The notes beneath the pieces are model-generated. The model worked only from the letters and a program-made list of their open reading frames with translations. It was not told the DNA's origin and did no database searches. Below, piece after piece: positions 11,535 through 24,300 of a DNA stretch of 64,000 nucleotides. This DNA is from Micractinium sp. NFX-FRZ (taxonomy: Eukaryota; Chlorophyta; Trebouxiophyceae; Chlorellales; Chlorellaceae). The stretch lies in the NCBI GenBank assembly GCA_029339195.1, contig JAPTJF010000188.1:1-64000 (forward strand), read 5' to 3'. The position numbers were made by a program, and so were the translations under genes. Positions within the stretch are counted from its first letter, which is position 1; every line of letters starts with the position of its first letter.

Positions 11535-14500
11535 TCAGATGACGTAGAAGAGGAGGTAGCACTCGCGCTGCTTCTCCGCGCTCAGCGCCTCTCCTGCCGA
11601 GATGCGGCTGGCTCGGGAGTCGTCCAGCCGGTGCCAGCAGCCTGATGCTGCAGCACACAGCAGGGCAACGTGGAGCACGTGTTCAGCAATATGACGAGTT
11701 GGGGGTGCAGGGGTGGGTAGGTGCGAGGCTTGGTGCACAGGCACGCAGGGGCAGACAAGCGACAGCGCTAGGCAGCGCACAAATCGCCGGGCAGCGCAGG
11801 CGGCTGGCTGCTAGGTTGGCGCGAAGCATGGCGAGGCACTGGCCATCTCATGGCGCAACCCCAACACACAAACAGCCAACTACGCCTCCCTCTTGAATCA
11901 AAAAAATTTACAGCACCTACCTGGGTCACGGATGTCCGAGGTGAAGTGGCCGCAAGAGGCTGCGGGCCCCCGGTGGTTCACCACTGCCTGCAGGCGGTAC
12001 TGCGCCGCCGCCTGCTTCCCAGCCGCCCCCAGGCTGCCGCCTGCTGTCTTGCCAGCCGGCTCACCACGTGCACCGCCTGCTGCAGCCATTCCCCCCTCCT
12101 CCTCCTCCTCCTCCGCTGCCAGCACTGGATCGTCGTCCTCCACTATCTGGGCGTGCACGTATGTTGATTGCTGCTGCGCTGCTTCTGTGCCTGCTGCTGC
12201 TGCTGTGCCTGCTTTGCCTGCTGCATCCGCTGCTGCATCCTCTGCCACACCCGCTGCTGTGCCCGCCTCCTCTCCAGGCTCTGCCTCCCCCTCTGCATCC
12301 ATCACCTCTGTCACCTCCTCCTCTGCGTTTCTGCCCTGCTGGCCAGCTGGTGCAGGCAGCACGCCGTCCTGCTGATGGTCTGCGACCCAGCCCGCTGCCG
12401 GTGCCGCTGCCAGCCCAGCTATTGCTGCTGGAGCCGGGGGGCTGGCGCCGTGCTGCTGCTGCTGCTCCACCATGCTCTGCTCAATGGCCCGCTGCAACTC
12501 TGCCTCCTCCCGTGCTGCTGCTGCCGCCGCTGGGTCAGCCGCTGCGCTGCCTGCTGCCCCGTCTGGTGGCGCGCTGCTGCCCACTGTTGCAGCTGTCACC
12601 CCCTGCTCTTGCTGCTGCTGCTGCTCCTGCTCCAGGATGCTGAGCTCAATGGCCCGCTGCATCTCCTCCTCCTCCCGCTCAGCTGCTGTCTTGTGCGTGC
12701 CACCGCCGGCAGCGCTGTCGCCGCCGCCGCTGCGCTTGGAGTGCCCGCAGCCCAGCCCATGCAGCCACCACTGCTCCTCCCGCCGGTACCCGCTGCCGCC
12801 GCCGCCGCCATCCTCGGCTGCAGACCCCGCCTCTGCCGCTGCTGCCACTTCCGGTGGCAGCGTGACGGCTGCTTGTGCTGCTGCAGAGCCGGGGCTGGCT
12901 GCCCGGATGAACACACACTCCTCATCCTCAGCCCCGTGCCGCTGCAGGAAACCTCCTGCGGCCGGCGGGGGCAGCTGCCGCTGCTCTGCCGCCGGCTGCT
13001 GCTGCTCCATCATGCTAGCTGCCAGAGCCTGCTGCAGGGCCGCATCCTCCTCATCAACCAAGCTGCAAGTAGGGGGGATGGCGCAAAGGACTGGAAGTGT
13101 TGTTTTCCACACTAAGCGCGCCTGCAGGGGTGGTTTTGGGGGCAGGCAGGCGCCACTGCGTCCGCTGGAGCACAGCCCAGGCAATGGGGCTGAACTAAAA
13201 CCAGACAGAAGGCGCCTGGCCGCTGGCAGGCAATCAGCATGCTGGGCCGCACAGCCCCAGCTTCCACCCCCGCCCCTCACCTGGATACCTTGACGGCCGC
13301 TGTCGGCGTGGCCTGTCGGCCCCGCAGGGCAGGCGACCCCAGTGCTCCGTGGCCAAAAGGAGACAGCAAGGCGCTGGCGGCCACAGGAGTGCCGCCCCCG
13401 TACCCGCCACCTCCGCCGCCGTAGAACAACGCACCGGTGTGGCGCTGCAGCCCTCCCAGCCGGGTCATGCCGCCCCCTCCTGCCGCCTGCCCCTCATGCG
13501 ACTGAAGCGCCTTGGCTGCCGTCGCTGCCGCACCGCTGCCCTGACCCGTATTTGCCTCGCGCTGCTGGTTCTCCTTGCCTGCCTCCTGCAGCTGCCCGCC
13601 ACCCGCCAGCGGCGGCGCCGCTCCCGCCGCCAGGAAGCCAGAGAGGTGCAGCACCTCAGGAATGGCCACCTGCGTGTGCAGCTTCTGGCACGCAGCCTGC
13701 TGCTTCTCGGCGCTCCAGCTGACCTGCAGGGCAGCGGACAAGGAGCAGGCAGAAGCGGGGAGATCTCAGGTGAGTTGAGGAGCCGACATCCCTGACCACG
13801 CGCAAGGCAGCAGGAGGCCGCACAGCGCACTGCCGCGGCAGAAGGCGACGTGACAGCAGACCACATTGCAGCATGCCGCTGCCAGGAGGGCGCCAGGCAC
13901 CTTCCTCACAGCCAGCGCACCTTGAACCGCTTCATGTGCAGGACCAGCACCCGCGGCAGGCGCTTGATGCAGTGCTGCAGGGCGTGGGGCTGGTTGGCGC
14001 CGCCGCACCCCTCGCAGCTCTTCTCCACCTCCTCCTCCTGCAAGGGTGGGGCAGGCGGCGGGTGGCAGGGCAAAGTCACTTGCAGGAAACGACACAGCCC
14101 GCAAGCTGTAGCAGATCTTGGCTGCGACCGCTGCATGCTGCCCAACAGCCGGCAGCAGCAGGCAGCGATCGGCGCGGCGTGTGACACCAGCAGGAGCAGG
14201 CTGCAGTAGAGCGCTGCTTGCCTAACGCCGCATGAAGTGAGGCGCCCACCTTAAAGTATTCTCTCAGCAGTGCAGCAATGGAGGAGGCCGCCACGCTGCC
14301 AGCCTGCTCGGGGTGCAGGCAGGTGGGCAGCAGGGTTACAGCGGGCTGGGAAGCGGCATCACGCGACATGGGGCCCCGGCTGTACTCCTGTTGCTACTGC
14401 CAGACTCCCTCACACCGCCTACCCCTGTCCAGCACAGAGCTCCACGTGCCTGAACGTCTGGCTGATGGGCACGCCCACCCCTTGCACCCACAACCATCCC

Positions 14501-16837
14501 TCCCCACTCTCCGCCCTACCTGCGCCTCTGGCAGCTCCAGCGAGAGGTGCATGTACTCCTCCACAAGCGAGCTGGTGTGCCCGCACTGCCGGCACGTCAG
14601 CTCGTGCTGCACCTGCACGGCAGAGAAGATAGTGGCATAGGGCATGTTCAGAGGAGGCGATGTGGGGAAAGATGAGGGTAGATGTGGGCTGCATGAGCAA
14701 AGCGCATTGACGGGATGCAGGGCCTGCAAGACCGACGGAGGCATAACATCTCGCCCGCCATCTGCCCAGCCCTCACACGGCCCTCCCCAAGCACACTCTG
14801 TGCACTCTGCGCCACGCCCTCAAGAATCCCTCCCCAGTGCTGCACCCAAGCACCCACGTACCGCAAAGCTAAAGTTGCGGGCCGCCGGGTCTGCCGTTTC
14901 TGAGATGCGCACGCGGGTGCGCCCCAGCCGCGCCACCTCACGCGCCAGCACCTCGCGCTGCACCCCATCCAGCAGGCTGCAGAAGAGCTCGTGCGCGTCC
15001 TGCAGCAGGGGAGGGGTGGGGGCATAAGGAACATGATGAGTGGACTGTCTGAGGAGCATAAACTTAACTTAAGAGGCGGGGCAAAAGGGAGAGAGAATGA
15101 AGGGACACGTCTGATGAGCACAGACTAAGAGAAGTGGCCCACATCCGGAGCAGGCAAGCCAACAGGCACGAGATTAGTGTTACACTACAGTAGGAGCAGG
15201 CTGTCAATGCGCGTGCTCTGCCTTGCAGCAAGCAACTGCCTCTGCCCTCCATTCCTGCCCTGTGCCGTGCTCCCCCCCTGCATACCACCCTCCTTCTTGC
15301 CACGCACACACACTGCCCCACAGCCTTCCCTGTCCACCCACCTGCTGGAAAGCTCCGTGGAAGGCGGAGGAGGCGGCATCCAGTGCCCGCTTCAGGCTGG
15401 CAGGCGTGATGTAGCTGCACGTTATGGGTGAGGAAACGGTGAGGGAAACACATGGTTGGGCCAGCATGGCGAGCGCAATGTGGAGGGAGAGCCGCGGTCC
15501 CACGAGCACGCAAAGCAGCAGATAGCTGCAGCAGTCAGGAACGCATGCAGCCAGTGCCGTGCCTCTGCACGACTGCATGCATGCCACACTCTGCGCTCAA
15601 AGAGGCTGCCAGCCAGCACCCATCAGCAGCGGCAGCATCGCCACGCGGCGCGCGCAGCACCCACCTGGAAGCGCTGCTGTCCCGGGCCGCCACACAATCC
15701 AGCAGCGCTGAGTAGAGGCCGCCAGGGCTCAGCTGCTGGCTGCCGGCCGCCTGCAGCGCTAGCCGCCCCTGCCGCAGGTCGCACACAAATGAGGGCAGGC
15801 TGAGCAGCGCCTGCAGGCGAGCGGGCGACAAGTGAGAGGAGGGCACAGCAGAGTGGGGGTGCATGTGAGTTGGGCAACCGGTGCTCCCACCTGGGTGCAG
15901 GCTGAAAGGGCCTCACTCAGCCCGCTGGCAGGTGGGGACGGCTCCGCTGGCAAGGAGCAGGCTGGTGCAGGCGACACCGCTCGCCCTGCCTGAACACCCG
16001 CCCAGCACCCATCATCTCACCGCACCTGCAGCACTGCGTTGAGGTAGCAGGTGTTGCCCAGGTTGAGCATGCCAGCTGGCAGGCGTGCCAGGCCGGCACG
16101 GCTGCCCGCCCCCGCCCCCCCTCTCCTGAACACGGCGCCGCTGCCGCCGGGGCCGCCGCTGCCGCCGGGGCCGCCGCTGGTGTACAGCGGAAGCTTGCGC
16201 TGCGGCAGCTTCCACTCCTCCTCCGCCTCCAACCGCTGCTCCCGCAGCCGCTGCCGGCTGGCGCCGCCGCTGAAGCAGTTGACTTGGTGCGTGACAGTGG
16301 CGTCCCGCAGATGAGGGCGTTGAGCTGGCGCAGACAGCGGGCGCGGTTGTGCCCCCGCAGGCGCCAGGGAGGGCGGCGGCCGCGGCGCTGAGGGCGGGTC
16401 TGCAGCGGCAGCGCAGGGGAAGGAGGGAGGCTTGGTCAGAGGGCCAGGGGCAGTGGCTGCAGTGAACGGGGAGCTGGGTGGGTGCTCAATCAACTGGTAG
16501 AGGCTCGAGAAAGCAGTGCAGGCAAGTGTTTACTCCGCGATACACCAGGCCATGCATGGAGGCGGCCGCTCGCCTCCCGCTGAGCCGCACCCTTGCCCCG
16601 CCGCTGCGGCTCACCTGCAGTCCCTGTGGGTGGCGTGCGCTGCTTCTTAGGAGTGCCCTGCTGCTGGATGTCATCGTCTGGCCCCCGCTTGTTACACTGC
16701 TGCTTCGGCTGCCGGCGTGAAAACGTCACGAGCGACGAGGGAGGCGCCCCGCCCAGCGGCTTGACGCCTTTGCCCCCCCTGCTCCCGGGAGTCGCCGTCG
16801 CCATTGACAGCATCAGTTTGGCGCGGCCTGCATGCAT
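11535..16837 (-). CDS. Ubiquitin-specific protease with three internal UIMs (USP37-like layout)
   Basis: A cysteine deubiquitinase of the USP/UCH family. Exons run 16804-16615, 16399-16026, 15810-15665, 15414-15342, 14999-14862, 14612-14520, 14303-14250, 14037-13921, 13723-13281, 13062-11921 and 11647-11535. They give 960 residues from the Met of MATATPG at 16804; an in-frame Met at 16837 is possible. The Cys box is GMLNLGNTCYLNAVLQ near residue 182, followed by DAHELF near 262, finger Cys pairs CRQCGH and CEGCGG, LVLHMKRFK, and the His box CGHFTSDIRDP near 915 with HRLDDSRAS at the end. Between the last two boxes the exon 13062-11921 inserts a ~370-residue low-complexity region. It carries three ubiquitin-interacting motifs: EEDAALQQALAAS, EEEEMQRAIELS and REEAELQRAIEQS. 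UIMs inside the catalytic domain are the arrangement of animal USP37. N-terminal SRRQPK and KKQR patches suggest a nuclear location. Confidence 0.92.
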
Positions 16838-17172
16838 AAGGCGTGACAGATCGGTTTGAGGAGGCGGGACCGCGATTTGACAGAGGGCGGCAGCTCGAGC
16901 GGCCCGGGTCCTTACTGCTGGCGCCCACGCTGCCGCTCAGAGGCCTGCATCTGTCAGCCATCGTGTCGCGGTTCAGTTCTGGTGGTGACGGAGCGCGAAA
17001 GGTCTTTTGGCACTCAAATGCACGCCTGCTACGTCATGCTGCGCTTCGGCCTGTTTTGAGCCGCCTTTGGGAGCACTCATGATTGTTTGCCACCACTGGG
17101 GCGGTTGCCCGCGGGGCCCCAGGCCGCATCGTTGGACGCCATCGACAGTATGCGCGAGCACTTCGGGTTTCC
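16838..17172. other. Divergent promoter region
   Basis: This lies between the minus-strand protease gene and the putative plus-strand small gene. A short upstream frame, ATG at 17151 (MREHFGFP), ends in TGA overlapping the next ATG as CCATGA at 17171-17176, so termination-reinitiation is conceivable. I see no clear TATA box. Confidence 0.35.
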
Positions 17173-17903
17173 ATGATTCCCGGCACACACTTTCACTGGC
17201 CACCAGGTGCGCGCATCGCCTGAAAGGCGGTGAGGTGGCAGAATGGCGTGAGCACGGTGGCAGGTGTGCCATTGCAGCGGCATGCATATGAAGGCTGCTC
17301 CCTCTTGCTCGCTCAGTCTGTCTTAGCGCACCTTGAGCCGGCTGTGGCCTTGTTGCGGCATGCCAAAGGCGCACCGTGCCACCCAAACCACCGTGTTTAC
17401 TGTCCCCCGTCGCTGGCCGCCCCGCCTGCAGGTCCCCACTATTTTCGTACCGCCCATCACCATCACTATTTATTTGAAGACGACGACATTGCTCAGCAGC
17501 AGCTCGCAGCATCAGGTGCGTGCACTCCATGACTGCATGCTCGTCACTGCGCATGCGTGTGATGTCGCCTTGCACTCGCTCGCCCGCCGCTCATCCCACT
17601 TGCCTGTGCATTGCGTGCCTGCCTGCTGCACCTCCTGCTTGCTGTGCACCATGAGGGCTATGAAGATGAAAGATATGGCAGAAACTGATTATCATTGATG
17701 TCAAACCAAAGAATGTGAAGTGAAGTTACTGAGCCCTCACCACCCCGCATTTTGTCACCACCCCGCATTTTGATTGCCACTGCCTGCCGCCGCCACGAGG
17801 TTGGCGGACGCACTGCCGCTCCTAGCATCCCTTCCATCTCAGCTTGCGCACTCTGCTTCCTCCCCCCCCCGCTCTTCTTGCAGAGGTTGCTGGTCGCTTG
17901 TGA
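17173..17903 (+). CDS. Putative 45-residue protein, three exons
   Basis: Exons 17173-17206, 17432-17515 and 17884-17903 join at two phase-1 junctions with consensus sites (CCAG/GTGCGC, CTGCAG/GT, TCAG/GTGCGT, TTGCAG/AG). The product begins MIPGTHFHWPP, contains PHYFRTAHHHHYLFEDDDIA and ends AASEVAGRL. It has an aromatic/His-rich centre, an acidic patch and no membrane segment. TGTAA at 18032 lies about 130 nt past the stop. The same frame stays open upstream to a TGA at 17079 and reads as an Arg-rich leader (GRHRQYARALRVS), so the true start could be an upstream exon I cannot place, perhaps giving a mitochondrial presequence. I do not recognise the family. Coding status rests on splice phase and the poly(A) signal only. 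Confidence 0.5.
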
Positions 17904-18316
17904 AGCCAGACCTAGTTCAGCCACCAAGGCCGCCTGTCGTTGCAGAGGAAATGGGCTGCCGCCTTTGAAGCCAGCGGCCAACCAGCCAAAGACTGCATGC
18001 TCACCCGACCTCGCCGTGCACCTTTACCTCGTGTAACAAAAGTTGCAAGTTATGTGACGTGCACAGTAACGGTTGCAGCGGAGAGACAAAAATGTGCAAC
18101 GTCACGCAGTGCCGGGTGGGGTTTAGGGGCAGTGCTGGGGGGACGGGGGCGGGCACGGATACCATGTGGGCGTCGTCATATTTAAAATACAAAAGAAGGT
18201 GGCCACCGGAAGCCGGCGATTGATCAATCATTGCTGAGGGGCATACACAAAGTGCAGTGGCGGAGGCGCTTGTCGGGAAGTCAGTCATCTCAGTCAGGTC
18301 GGTCGGTCATGTTTGT
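17904..18316. other. Intergenic between convergent genes
   Basis: Contains the plus-strand TGTAA at 18032-18036 and an AT-richer patch (ATATTTAAAATACAAAAG) near 18178-18195. No minus-strand TGTAA for the lipase gene is visible. No further gene is supported. Confidence 0.4.
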
Positions 18317-21300
18317 TCATGTGGGCTGTTCAGGCGCCCCTTTGTCGGGGCTGCTAGGGCCGCCGTCAGCACCACCGGTGCGGCGTACAACACTGGCGGC
18401 AAGCTGCTCAAGCATCATGGTTGGGTAATGCCTCAGGTGCACGCTATCCACAGACGCAGCCATACCCTTACGTGTTGCTGCGGCTGCTGGTGCCGCTGCC
18501 GTGCTATCTGGCGGCTCCGCCGCTGCTGCTGCTGGTGCTGCTGCCGTGCTATCTGGCGGCGCCGCCGCTGCTCCCGCCGCTGCTGATGGCGAGCAGGGTG
18601 GCAGGTACAGCACTTGTTCAGCCTGCCACCGCTGCCGCTGCTCCCGCGACCCCTCTGCAGCCCCGGGCGCACCGCCCGCACCCTGCTGCCCGCCCTTCTC
18701 GCCAGCAGTGCACTCCTCGTCGTTGCTGCCGTCCCCTGGCTGGCGCGCCGCAGGCGCCGCCCTGCGGCCCATGGGCCCGCACCCGCAGCTGGCCGTGCAT
18801 CCCTCCATGGCGCGCGCTCTCTGGCTGTCCCCCTGCCGCTTCAGCCTGAGCTGCCGCTCTGCCACCGCCTCGGCCAGCTCTGGCAGAAGCTCTGGATCCT
18901 TCAGGCCTTCCAAGTCGACATTTGTCAGCACCAGGCAGGCGCCAAGGTCCACCGCCGCCGCCAGCGCCTCCACCCCCTCTGCCCCACCGGGCAGCGCCTT
19001 GCTGGCGGCAAACTGCGGGCGGCGGGGTGGGGCAGTGATGGCGGCATGAGCGGAATGCATGAGGCAGCAGCCAGGGTGGCAAGCAGGCGGCGTGATTTCT
19101 GCTGCAGGCCTGCTAGCGGTGCACACACAGCCTCAGCCGGCACCAACCTGGTGGAGTGGTTGCTACTGGTCATGCATAGATGGAGGCCGCATGCGCCCGG
19201 CCCCGCCCCACCATTGACCTACCAGCCCCGCTGCCCAATGCATGCAGACCGCCCCGCCCCAGCTCTGAGCAGCGCACCGCCGCCGCCCCGCCCCACCATC
19301 GCACCTGCGCCTTGAGCACCGCTGCCAGCGAGACAGCATACCCTGCTCCCCCCCGGGTGGAGTGGTGCTTTATCGAGGAGCCCCTGTGGGTGACTGAGAG
19401 CTCAAAGAAGGAGGGGCGCAGGATGAGGTCTCCCCGAGGGTTGATGGTCACCCGCTTGCCGGTGGATTTGAAGCCCCACTTGGGGACCTGCGCCGGGGAA
19501 CCGTGACGAGGGCAGGACGTGCAATGAGAGCGCGGGGGAGTGACACATGCCAGGAGGCCCCCTGGGGGGAGCATCGCACACAGGCCAGGGGGGTGCCTGC
19601 CCGCCTTCCGCGCTGACCCCGGGAATCAAACACACGTAACAAGAGTCAGCAGCGCACCCCATGATGCAGCCATGGGTGCGGGCTCAGGCCAGCCTGATGT
19701 TGTTCTGATGCTGCTCAAGCAACAGCGTGCCTGGCTGTTCTTCCAGCAACCATGCATCGACCAGCACCCAACACTGCCCATGCAGCAGCGTGCTCGGCCG
19801 CCGTTCAAGCAACCAATCAACCACCAACACCCAGTGCCCCTTCTTCACGCACCCACGCACCCAGGGGATGGGGTCCAGTCCATTGATGACCGCCCAGGTG
19901 TCGGGCACGGCCTCGTTGAACTCGGAAGCAAAGGCCAGGTTGCCCACCTGGCGCGGGGAGGGCAGGGGAGGCAGGGCAGGCAAACTGGCGGTCGTTGCGC
20001 TGCCTCAAGCAAGGGCTGGCGTAGCAGGCAGAGCCCCGATGACGCACAAGGCCTGGCTGCCCACCTGGCACAGGGAAGGGCAGGGAGGCGTTGCAGAGGA
20101 GGACGCCGGACGGCCCATACATGCAGGTGAGCTGGCCCTTCACCCATCCACTCTTTCATTCTCTTGTCGCTACCACACCCCATCCAATTCCCGTAACCCT
20201 CCAGCCCGCGTGCACCCGCCCCTGACCCACCCACCCGCGGGCAGCCGTACACGTAGCAGGTAATCTGGCTCTGCGGGTGCTCCTTCTTAATGTCCAGGGC
20301 AGCCAGCGAGGCCAGCGCACCACCCAGGGAGTGGCCTGGACGAGTAGGGAGGGCAGGCAGGGAGGGAGGGCACAGAGCGGGTGAGGGCGGGCAGGCAGGC
20401 TGGGACACTGGGCAGGTCCAGGCGTGGTGCTGTTTGCTGGGAATGGCCTCACAAGGGCTCCTGCACCAGCCTCGTCTGTGTCTCCGACCTGCCTGCATGC
20501 ACCAACGTTGTCCATGACTCCCAACTGCCAGCGTGCGGCTGAGTGCCCCGCTGACGGCAGCCCCTGCCAGCAGGCACCTGCACCTCCCGGGCACGGCACC
20601 TGTCTGCGGCACCCGTGTTCCAGAAGCGCGATGGCCGCTAAGCAATCTGTGCCCAGCAAAAGCCTACACCACCCCGCTGTGAGCCGGAAGCACCGCCACC
20701 CCCCTCTGCCCAGCAAAGCCTATATCAGCCCCACCCCACCTGCACCGCTGCGTGGGCCCGCTGTCAGCTGTGATCACTCCACTCCACAGCCCCACGCTGG
20801 CACCCCCTCTGCTACGCACACCCCGACCGCCCCCCCTCTCCCACCCACCCACCGACACACCCACCTGTGATCCAGAAGCGCAGCGGTGTGGGCCCGCTGT
20901 CGATCTCCCGCAGCCGGGTGAGCACCTTTTCGTTGAAACCGCTGTGCAGCCAGGCCCCCAGGAAGCCGGCGTGAACCTGCGGCCAAGGGGCATGAAATTT
21001 CAGGTTGCCTTGAAGCACACCGGTGCTGCAACCCAGCTCAACGTCTGACTACGTGATTTAGCTTCAAACGCTGCCCAGTTAAACACACAGCACACTGCTG
21101 CAGGCTGCCCATGCTCGCAGCGTTGCCAGGGTTTCCTCACCCTGAGCGGGCGGCCGTGGCGGGAGCGCCCCGGGAGCGCCGCCTGCCAGGTCTTCAGATC
21201 TGTGATCACATTCTGCAGCGTGCTGGTGCCCCTGCAGCCAAGAACGAAAGACAGGCAAGACGCACTGCCAGCAATTGGCCAGCTGAACAGTGAAGAAAGG

Positions 21301-24300
21301 AGTGCGGGCCTGCAGGGTCTGTGTGCCCCTGCAACGCCGGAACACGCCGGGAACCGTGTTGTGGCGCCTGAACAGCTGAGGCATGAACGAAAGCCCGTTC
21401 TGCAACGGCTGCCACCCCAGGGGCTGAATTCCAATTAATGGATTGGTTTGATGAGGGAGCACACTTTTGCATGCCGACAGCCCAGATGGACAGGGCCTGT
21501 GCAGGCGCTCATGCATGTGCCCCTGGCCCACACCTGCCCTCACCCACCTGAACGCCACCACCACTTGCGTCTCGCTGTACCCGATGCACGCGTGTGTGTC
21601 GGTGCCGTCGTCCCACACGGTCTCAAAGTGGGTCAGCCCAAAGAGCGGCAGCGCGATGTGTGCGTTAACCCAAGGGTAGGTCGTGGCATCATCCTCGCGG
21701 TAGGCGAGGCGGGACCAAAAGAACAGCTTGATGGCTGCGTGGGAAGGCAGGCACAGGGCAACCAGGGTGGGTCAGGCCGTGCAGCTTGATGGCTGCTGGG
21801 AAACAAAAGGGGAAACAGGATAGGTCGCGGCGTCATGCTCTCGGTGGGCCCAGGCTGGACCAAAAGAACAGCTTGATGGCTGCACACTGCTTTCCCACAC
21901 AGCATGCCCGCAGTTGGCTGTTTCACGCGAGAGGAAGAGCTGTGAAAACCGCCAGGGCCGGCAGCGTGCAGCAGGGCGGGTTTGGTGGGCAGGTTTGCGC
22001 GAGGATGTGAGCGCGTGGCAGCCAAGGCATGTGCTGCATAGCACAGCACAGCGCAGCACAGCAGTATAACACAGCACAGAGCAGCACAGCACAGTTTAGC
22101 ACAGCGCAGCACAGCACAGCGGCCCCACCTGTCTCCATGCAGAAGATGGGCTCCCTGCGTAGCTGCTCCACAGCTTCCCTCATATCCTTGTACCCCGTCA
22201 GCTTGGCCAGGCCTTGCGCCACAAGCGGAAAGTGGTGAGGGAAGGGCAAAGCCCGCATGGGGCCGCCCGAGCCGGCACCGCTGGCTGCTGCTGCTGCTGC
22301 CGTGGCACCGCCTGCAGTACCGCCGCCGCCCTCCAGAGCAAGCAGCCGCTGGCAGCGGCGCTCGATGTCGGAGGGCATGGCTGCCTGTGTCCAGCTCCAG
22401 TCTTGCAGGAGCTCCTGCATGGTGGGGGGAGACCAGGGGGCACGGGCGGTGGCATACAAACACTCAGCCACTCCACTCAAGTAGACACACACATTTTACA
22501 GGCCATGCAGCCAGCAGTTGAGGTACAGCGAGTGCACACGCGCCGCCCAGCAGCGGCGCTCCTGCCGGCCTGAGCCCAGCGGCATGCTTGCTTGCTTGCT
22601 GCACTGGCGGGCGGAGTGGGGCTCAGCACGCACTTGCAGCAGCGGGCTGTCCACGGCCGCCCGTGGCATGTACCTGCGCAGCACGGGCAGCATGAGGGAC
22701 CACGGCTTGAAAGCGCAGCCAGGGAGGGGCGGGAGGATGGGAGGGGCGTGGCCCCGCTGCTGCTTGCACTGCATTGCACAGTGCATGCATAGAGAGGGCG
22801 GGCACTGAAAGGACTGCCAGGGCATGCAGACCACAGCACCCATCTGCCGCTGCTTCCGCATCAGCTGCCCCTGCCGCTGCGTTGGGCCGCGGCTGCTCCC
22901 GCCACCCTGCTACACTGTGCTGTGCTGTGCTGTGCTACGCTGTGCAGTGCTACACTGTGCTATGATCTGGCATGCTGTGCTGTGCTGTGCTGTGCTGCCC
23001 CTCCCCTGCCCTCATCATGCCCTCCACCCGCCTCACAGGAAAGCCAGCACGACCGCCGCCAGCGTGAGGGACAGGTAGACAGGCAGGTTGGCCATTTGTG
23101 AGTCAATCAGGCCCCAGCAGCTGTCGTCGTTGAAGGCAGGCGCCAGCGTGAGCGCTGCCACGGAGCAGGTGACGGCGGTCTGGGCAGGGAGGGAAGCAAG
23201 GCAGGCAGGGGAGGGAGGGAGGGAGGGAGGGCGTCATGCCACAGCCGGCGGTCAGGTTGCACCATAGGTGGGAAGAGGGCAGCTGGCGTGGGTGAATGCA
23301 GGGGACCGGGGTGAGAGCCGGCGATGGGGCAAGTGACGGCAGTCTGAGGCGGATGAGGCAGATGAGGGGCAAAAGTCTGGGCATTTTTGGGACGGCACAG
23401 TGGAAATCAGCAGTCGGTGGTTCAGTGGGTGGGAGGAGAACAGGGGGAGGGCAGGCAATGGGAGGGTGGGTAGCACGCATGTAGGCCAGGCCAGGCCAGG
23501 CGGGGAGCCAGCCAGCCAGGGTGGCCCTGTCGGCTCACCAGGACGGGAATGATGACGCGCTGCTGCACACGGATGAAGATGAGCGTGCTCCTGCAAGGTC
23601 GCAGAGAGGTTGTGTGTGTGTGCAGGTGATCTGGGCAGTGGTGGGATGGGAGGGTTGCAGGCTACCCAGACAGGGGGCAGGGCTTGAGCATGAGGTGTGC
23701 GCTGGCTCACACGCGCCCACACGCGCAGTGCCTGCTGCCCCATGCCTGACGCCGCCGCGCGGGCCAGAGGAGCGCACACATGGAGGCGCACAGCTGCCAC
23801 ATGCCCACACAGCCGCGCAGCTGTATTGGCAGTAGGGCAGCAGCTGCTGTCACACGAAAAATATGGAAGGATAGTTATGTCATGCCGACAGCACGCTTCA
23901 TGCACGCACCTGTAGCGGCAGTAGGGCAGCGATTCATGGTCCCGCAGCGCACGTCGCATGTAGACATACCAATAGGCAGTGAAGACGCAGAGAACGACAA
24001 AGGCAAACACTGCATCGGTCAGGGGCACACACGTGTGGCAAGATGATGGGGCAGGGCAGGCATGCGTGTTGGCAGGCAGGAGCTGCCGCGCTGGCTGGCT
24101 TGCTTGCCTGCCGCTGTTTCTGGCAAACAAGAGCTGGGGAGGCATGTACGCATGCAGGCAAGCAGGCGGGCAGGCAGGCAGGCAGGCAGGCGGGCAGGCA
24201 AGCGGGAACAATAAGGGGCAGGTGCAGGCGGCATGGCATGCCTGCATGGGAGAGGGCAACAGGTGACTGGATGGTGCAGCGCAGGCGTGCACCCAGGAGA

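Noticed and set aside
11893..13293. Plus-strand frames rich in Ser, Cys and Ala across 12-13 kb
   Set aside because: They are antisense shadows of the UIM-containing protease exon, whose own frame has clear motifs.
24155..24205. CRISPR-like regular repeats
   Set aside because: Simple tetranucleotide array without spacers, in a eukaryotic intron.
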